A stretch of 64,000 bases of DNA from assembly GCA_023101885.1 (NCBI GenBank), contig JALPQD010000408.1:859019-923018 (forward strand), read 5' to 3'. The notes beneath the pieces were generated by a model. The model worked only from the letters and a program-made list of their open reading frames with translations. It ran no database searches and was not told the origin of the DNA. A program made the position numbers and the translations under genes. Source of the stretch: Typhlomys cinereus (lineage: Eukaryota > Chordata > Mammalia > Rodentia > Platacanthomyidae). Positions within the stretch are counted from its first letter, which is position 1; each line of letters starts with the position of its first letter. This document shows, one piece after another, positions 58,701 through 64,000 of this stretch.

Positions 58701-59078
58701 CCCTGCCCAGCTCAAACACTCATCTTTTACTATGTGTTCCAGACAAATTGGAAGCAATGTGTTCCGTCTGAGGTATTTGCCTGTAATGTGGCATTTAATC
58801 AATCACAAGATTCCCCAAGGAACAACTATCTGCTAGAGCAGTTTCTATCTTGCACCCATACCCACACCAAGCCACCAAGGCCCATACTGCCTCTAGAGAT
58901 GCATCTGTTGGAGTTACGTAGAGTATTCCTGTGCACATCTCACCCTTGAAATTTTGCATCAGTGGAAACACCAAGACAATGAAGAGAATGAAGAGCGCCT
59001 TTAAAGAACTGAATCCAAGGCAAGGAAGATAGTTTGGCTGGTATAGTGCTTTTTTGTGCCTAAATGAGGACCTGTGGA

Positions 59079-59325
59079 TCTGAAGAGATGGTTTAGGGGT
59101 TAAGATTCTGCCTTGCAAGCAGAAGGACCTGAGTTCAAATCCCAGGTCCAGTGTAAAAATGTCAGGTGGAAATGATGCTGACTTGCATTTCTGGCTCTGG
59201 AAGGTAGAACTTGAGAAATTCCAGAGCAAAGCAAAGAGGAGGTAGACACCATCCAGGATGATTCCCAAAGTCATTCCTGGTTCTCCACAGGAACACACAG
59301 TGCACTCTGATATACACACAAAATG
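59079..59325 (+). mobile_element. B2-superfamily tRNA-SINE
   Basis: The full-length head tctgaagagatggtttaggg and body are present, ending gtgcactctgatatacacac. Confidence 0.9.
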
Positions 59326-59599
59326 AGGAGCTGAGTGTGATCTCTAGAACCCATGTGAAAAAGCTTGTAAGGGGGAGACAGCTCAGCCAGCCTCCTCTGC
59401 AAGCTACAGGCCAATAACAGACCTTGTCTCCAAACCATGACAAGTCAGATGAGGAGTAACACCCGAGGAGTACCTCTGATCCCTCAGCATGCACACAAAG
59501 CACACTGGCCTCCAACCTGCAGGCTTCCTGGTGGAGAAAGTCAACCTACCCAAACCAAACCAAACTGAGACTTGTTTTCAATTTATTCTCACACGTGAG

Positions 59600-59770
59600 T
59601 CTCTGTATGTATTAGAAAGCACTTTGTGTGTCTTTGGACATCCAAGGGTGACTTTGTGAATCACCTTGGATTGTTTCTACCTCCTATTTGCTTTGCTCTA
59701 GAGTTTCCCAGGCTCCACCAGTGTTCCAGGACCAGAAGTATAGGCTACCACCATTTCTCCCTGGCATTTT
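59600..59770 (-). mobile_element. B2-superfamily tRNA-SINE, minus orientation, head missing
   Basis: The plus strand has agaaagcactttgtgtgtct, gaatcaccttggattgtttc and ccaccatttctccctggcat, then stops at a T run where the family A repeat begins. Confidence 0.85.
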
Positions 59771-59774
59771 TTTT

Positions 59775-60600
59775 TCTAATTCTATAACCATATTGAGAAC
59801 TTATCCCTGCTTCCCTCCATCCCCCCTCTCTTCTCTTCCTTAATCTCTCCTACCTCCTGCCTGTTATGTTTCTATGGACCCCAGGGTTCCCCTGGCTTGT
59901 CTACTCTTATGGAGGTTCAGACCTCTGTGGCATAACAAGTTGCCTCTCTTTGGGCCCCCCACTGATAGGGTCATTTCCCTTCATTCATCCACCTTAGTCC
60001 CTGAGATTTCCACTTATCTCTCTTGAGTTTCTAGGTAGTCTATGGGGGCATACTGGTATGTCAGTCATTATGCAGGTCTGAGAAGAACAAGTCTCACTGC
60101 AGTGAGTTCCTGGATGCAGCAGTCCTGCTTTGAGTGGAATGTCTTGTCCAGTGGTGAACTTTCACATCTTTGGGTTCTTACAATCTCACTGCTCCCTCTT
60201 CTGTGAAGTTCCCAAAATCTTAGGATGGGAGATATTAGGTTGACCTGATTCTGGGTGAAGATTGCTGGATTTTCAGTACTCTGCATTATGGCTGGCCTTT
60301 GTTGTCCACATTGCTGCTCTTCCGCTGCCCTAGGCTGCAACCTGCCAAGGTGTTGAGATCCTCCACCTCTGTAGAGGATCTGGGCTGAGTGTTAAGTGTT
60401 CCAAATCTCTGGATATAATAACAGCTATTTACAGTAATTTAGTGTACTGTCTTCCAACCTATAGTTTCATTGGCTGCTTTTTTCTATTGATCTATTTCCT
60501 TCCATTTTTAAAAAATTCTTGTTCTAGTTTACAGTAACAGAAATGTGTACCATTCTGACAAGCAGGTCTTGAGTCCAATCAGAACGCTATTGATTGTACT
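59775..60600 (-). mobile_element. interspersed repeat, family A copy 4 (longest)
   Basis: On the minus strand it carries the whole family A segment, including ctgctgcatccaggaactca and the pyrimidine tract on the plus strand (cttccctccatccccc). It extends further 5' than the other copies and may continue to about 61.2 kb, with a break near 60610-60680. Confidence 0.6.
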
Positions 60601-61375
60601 CTTTTTTTTTATTAAAAATTTAATTATACATTTTAAAATTTTTTACCAGTTCCCTCCCTCCCCCCTCCTCCCCCTCCCCTGATTGTACTCTTGATACTCA
60701 TGCCACTATTACATGGGTGGTCACCTGTTACCTTGGTGATTTTTTTTGCAACTTACAGATCTCATGCTTTGATGGGGGCCTGTGATTATTTCTCTCCCCC
60801 AGCAGCTTCTACAGTATTCCTTAATACCGTTGCTTAATACTTGTTGCTCTCCAGCAACAAGAAAGCTCTCAGTCCAGTTCCAGTTGATATATTTTGCCCA
60901 TGTTCTGTGTTCCATATGTGTTGCATCTTCAGTAATAGGGTCTTACTGTTTTTGGAGACCAACCAAGAGCAATGACAAAAGCCTATAATGTTCAGGGGCC
61001 TTCAAGACCTCTCTGACCAACATTTTATCAGGAAGCGTCACATTCCTATTACTTCTAGTGTACTTTTGTCATTGGGTTCTAAGTGGATCAGCTCAGGACC
61101 TTTTTTTTTTTTTTTCCTTTTCCTCATTCTATGTTCCTCTGCATAGAGATTGCCCATGCTTGTTCCTTTCTTTAAAAGAAACGTTGTTTTGTTTTTGACA
61201 TATTACTAGCAAAGGAGGTTCCTTTTCACAATCTTAGGGTTTTCAAGTCCCTCTGTCCTTTCTGCCCCCATCCCCTCATTCCCTGATACATATTTTTCCC
61301 AATTATTCCCCCCTCACCTACTTATCATGGTATCCTAAACCTCCCCTTTAAAAGTTTTCACTCTAATTATCCTTT
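60600..61375. other. probable LINE-like sequence, not identified
   Basis: T-rich and C-rich stretches (60610-60680) are followed by sequence that could be a continuation of the same LINE 3' end in reverse. No frame of useful length is present. Confidence 0.4.
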
Positions 61376-61930
61376 CTGTTGGGCCTGCCCAGGAATAACA
61401 GTCTGGGAAAGAGTGAGCAGGGCATGGCTTAGCACATGGGACCAAAGATGGTGCTGGGAGCTAGTATCCTAGGCATAACCCCATCACATTACAGAGAGCC
61501 CTAATTGGTTTATAGGAGCCAACATAGATTTATGTTTAGTCTGACCTATGCAGAGTGTGTGCTGTGCTGACCATTAAGCCTGTTTCGCGCTCTCTGGTTC
61601 TTTGTCCATATAAGCTGATTTGTTACCCCCAATAAACCGATATTTTGCTCTGACAAACTCCCTGTCCATGGCCAAGTCTCTGGAGGGCTGAGGCGGAGGT
61701 GAGGGCGGTCAGGCTTTACTTATCTTCATCATTGCAGCCAGCAGCTGTGTAATTGAGTGAGTGAGTCTCGCCTTGACAAACTCCCTGCTGGGTCCGGAGT
61801 CCCCTGGATTTGGGTGAGGGAGTGAAGGACCTGCAGCACTTTCGCCTTTCTCCGCCCCGATGGCCTGGAGTCATCACAGTGTGTGTGGGAAAATCAGCCC
61901 CGCACTTTCCCACTCATTGATCCCTTTCAA
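61376..61930 (+). mobile_element. LTR of an endogenous retrovirus
   Basis: The element starts TGTTGGGCCTG, contains a promoter-like region, and has AATAAACC at about 61632 followed by a GC-richer end with a repeated tgacaaactccctg (61649 and 61775). The sequence cctttc stands before the start and again near 61924-61929, but the right end does not show CA, so the limit is uncertain. There is no coding region. Confidence 0.65.
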
Positions 61931-61954
61931 ATTTTCTGCTCTTACAGTGATTCC

Positions 61955-62250
61955 AATCCAAATACACTGACAAGGATATCGGTTTTAACATAACATATAA
62001 GAAAGTCTGCATCTTATTATAAAGACACTTGTTCCTCTATGTTCATTTCAGCTCTAGTCACAATAGCAAAAAAAAAAAAAAAAAAAAAAGAAATAGAATC
62101 AGCCAATATGCTCATCAATGAAAATGTGGTACATATATAAGGGAATATTACTCAGCCATCAGAAATGATGAGATTATGGAATTTGAGTGAGGTATCTCAG
62201 ACATATAAAGTTAAGCACCACATGTTTTCTCTTCTATGTATATGTTAGAA
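61955..62250 (+). mobile_element. LINE-1 3' end fragment
   Basis: gttcatttcagctctagtca with caatagcaaaa, aatgaaaatgtggtacatat, attactcagccatcagaaat and accacatgttttctcttcta match the L1 3' end. It is non-coding and diverged. Confidence 0.8.
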
Positions 62251-62254
62251 CTGA

Positions 62255-62330
62255 TATCCCCCTGGCATTTTTTATGTGGGATCCTTGTGAGGCACAGACT
62301 TAATCCCTGAGCCATCTCTCTGGCCTCAAA
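62255..62330 (-). mobile_element. head-only tRNA-SINE fragment, minus orientation
   Basis: The plus strand ccctggcattttttatgtgg ... ctgagccatctctctggcct is the reverse of the tRNA part only. It may be another short copy. Confidence 0.75.
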
Positions 62331-62749
62331 TCTGAGTCTTATCAAACTTCTGAGTCTTGTAGGAAATCTTTGCACTATATGAAAAATAGAAGAAGAACAT
62401 GAACCATACATACCCAGCCTAGACAGAAACAACTCACGTGATCTGCTTTCTTATGCTGGTACATTGGAGAAAAGAAATGGAAGGGAATCTGTAATAAATA
62501 CACACATACAGTCTTTGAATATGTACTTAATTTAAAAATAATTCCATTCTTTGACAACCTCATGCTTATATAAATACATATCTTTCTTTATAGTGAGAGA
62601 TTGAACCTAAGGTGTGGTACAATGAAATTGAACTACACTCTCAGCACTTCCCTTTATTCCAATAAAAATTTAAAAACTTCTAGTACTAGTAAAAAATTCT
62701 TTATAGAAAGAACTATCTTTGAGAAATTATTTTTTATTTATTTACTGGG

Positions 62750-62985
62750 GGGGGCACTGTGCTATGTGTTTCTGTGAAAGATCAAGGGTGATTTCAGGAA
62801 TCATCCTGGATTGCTTCTATCTCCTTGCTTCCCTCTGGGATTCCCCAGGCTCTGCCTACCAGGACTGGAAGGGCAAGCCACTGCTGTTTTCACCTGGCAT
62901 TTTTATGTGGGACCTGGAATCCAAACTCGAGACCTTCTGCTTGTTAAGTAGAGTTTTAACACCTGAGCCATCTCTCCAGCCCGAA
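62750..62985 (-). mobile_element. B2-superfamily tRNA-SINE, minus orientation
   Basis: The plus strand runs ggggggcactgtgctatgtg, aggaatcatcctggattgct and ctgagccatctctccagccc; it is full length. Confidence 0.92.
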
Positions 62986-62989
62986 AATA

Positions 62990-63738
62990 TATTTTAATAA
63001 GTCATTTTATAATAGAAGTGAGAGGTCTTGAAGGAAAAAAAAAAAATTCCCCCAAAACAGATGACCGAGTTGCCAGTGTATAAGATGACAGAACTTGCAG
63101 TTTGTTGTTTGTTTACTTGCTGCTAAGGGGAAGGTAAAGAATAGGGCTGAGAAGGGAGAGAGAAGAAAATCAGTGAGCTGGTCAGGTTGGATGAATGTGA
63201 GAAACTGTAGTGTGATACGTTCAGAACAGAAGCACTGAGTTCAGTCTGAATCTACACTGTTGTTCTGTAGCACACTCTTCCTACCCGTGGACAGTGACAG
63301 CATTAATGATGCATGGGAGGAAATTGGGAGGAGGGCTTTCCATGTCCCAGAGGATGAGTGCCAACCCTCTCTGGATTTCATGGGGATGAGAGACAACAGG
63401 AGACATCTGTTTCAGCATAAACATTTGTGGTGGATTGCTTCTGCCAGTAGGACTACAAAATAATCTTATCTGTGAGTCCAGCCAGACTTCAGAAAGCTTG
63501 AAGCAAGACCACTTTGTTCTGCCTCCTAGCAGAATTATTTTCACAGAATCACATTAGGTGGTGAGGCCTAATGAAGGAAGTTACGAGGTATAAACTATTC
63601 AAAACCTATTACTAAATTTTCTTTAGGGCTTTTGTTGAGACTAATCACATAATAAGGGCCTATGGGAAAACCGCCTTATGCATCTCATTATCAGACAGTG
63701 AAAAAAAGTTGCTTCTGGATTATTTTTTTTCACGTGTG

Positions 63739-63740
<2 letters not shown>
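62990..63740. other. intergenic, unique sequence
   Basis: No gene feature is recognised. An open frame at 63260-63463 has no known similarity. Confidence 0.5.
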
Positions 63741-63743
<3 letters not shown>

Positions 63744-63789
<46 letters not shown>

Positions 63790-64000
63790 AAAGTGCACTG
63801 TGTGCTTGTGGAGGCGGAAGTGTGGTTTCAGGAATCATCCTGGATTGCTCTACCTCCTTTATGCTTTGCTCTGGGTTTTCCATATCCAGAGAAGTAGAGG
63901 CTACTGTCATTTCTGCCCAGCACTTTTACGTGGGATCCAAGATTCTGACTCAGGTCCTTCTGCTTTCAAGGCAGAGGCTTAACCCCTGAGCCATTTATCC
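63744..64000 (-). mobile_element. B2-superfamily tRNA-SINE with (GT)n, cut by window end
   Basis: The GT array (63744-63788) is the reversed CA tail. caaagtgcactgtgtgcttg, aggaatcatcctggattgct and the head cctgagccatttatcc follow up to the window edge. Confidence 0.9.

Noticed and set aside
62990..64000. First exon of COG3 at the right end
   Set aside because: No CpG island and no COG3-like peptide is seen; the right end is unique AT-rich DNA and a SINE.

Overview
This window is mammalian nuclear DNA, almost certainly from a rodent. It is AT-rich and full of short interspersed repeats. The commonest are tRNA-headed SINEs of the B2 superfamily; B1-like, B3/B4-like and ID-like SINEs are also present, together with LINE-1 3' ends and LTRs. 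The main tRNA-SINE is not the mouse or rat B2 consensus. It has its own body (the gccaggcagaaatggtggcagcctgc block and the gatgattcccaaagtcaccc block), and a younger GC-rich subfamily is also present. This suggests a rodent outside Mus and Rattus, possibly a jerboa-like (dipodoid) species. That species guess is inference.

The window holds one real protein-coding gene, read on the minus strand: SLC25A30 (KMCP1, a mitochondrial carrier of the UCP group). All nine coding exons can be placed to the base between 17321 and 3337. They join in frame into 291 codons plus a stop. A CpG island at about 27.68-28.35 kb carries an inverted CCAAT box and GC boxes and is the likely promoter and non-coding first exon. 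The 3' UTR lies below 3337. The last intron (4388-3379) has a GTATCCTTTT donor and a CCTTAAC branch site 13 nt from the AG, so it is a U12-type (minor spliceosome) intron.

Layout: 1-300 is part of an LTR-like repeat. About 0.9-3.34 kb is the probable 3' UTR. 3.34-28.3 kb is SLC25A30, with introns full of SINEs, CA arrays, an L1 3' end and a tailless 39-nt 5S rRNA retropseudogene. 28.3-64 kb is gene-poor intergenic DNA with a solo LTR, a MaLR LTR, a second LTR near 61.4 kb, three copies of a ~400-bp repeat (one of them inside the gene), a processed RPS16 pseudogene and an isolated CpG-rich block with a strong CTCF-like motif near 52.5 kb. From known mammalian synteny, TPT1 would lie beyond the left end and COG3 beyond the right end; neither is seen here.

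No operon, CRISPR array, phage or other multi-gene system exists in this window. The most interesting observations are the U12 intron with a nested U2-type donor, the 5S fragment with perfect 16-bp target duplications, a set of young SINE insertions with intact duplications (one nested, one with a transduction-like tail, one head-only), and the one-sided orientation of the B2-like SINEs inside the gene.
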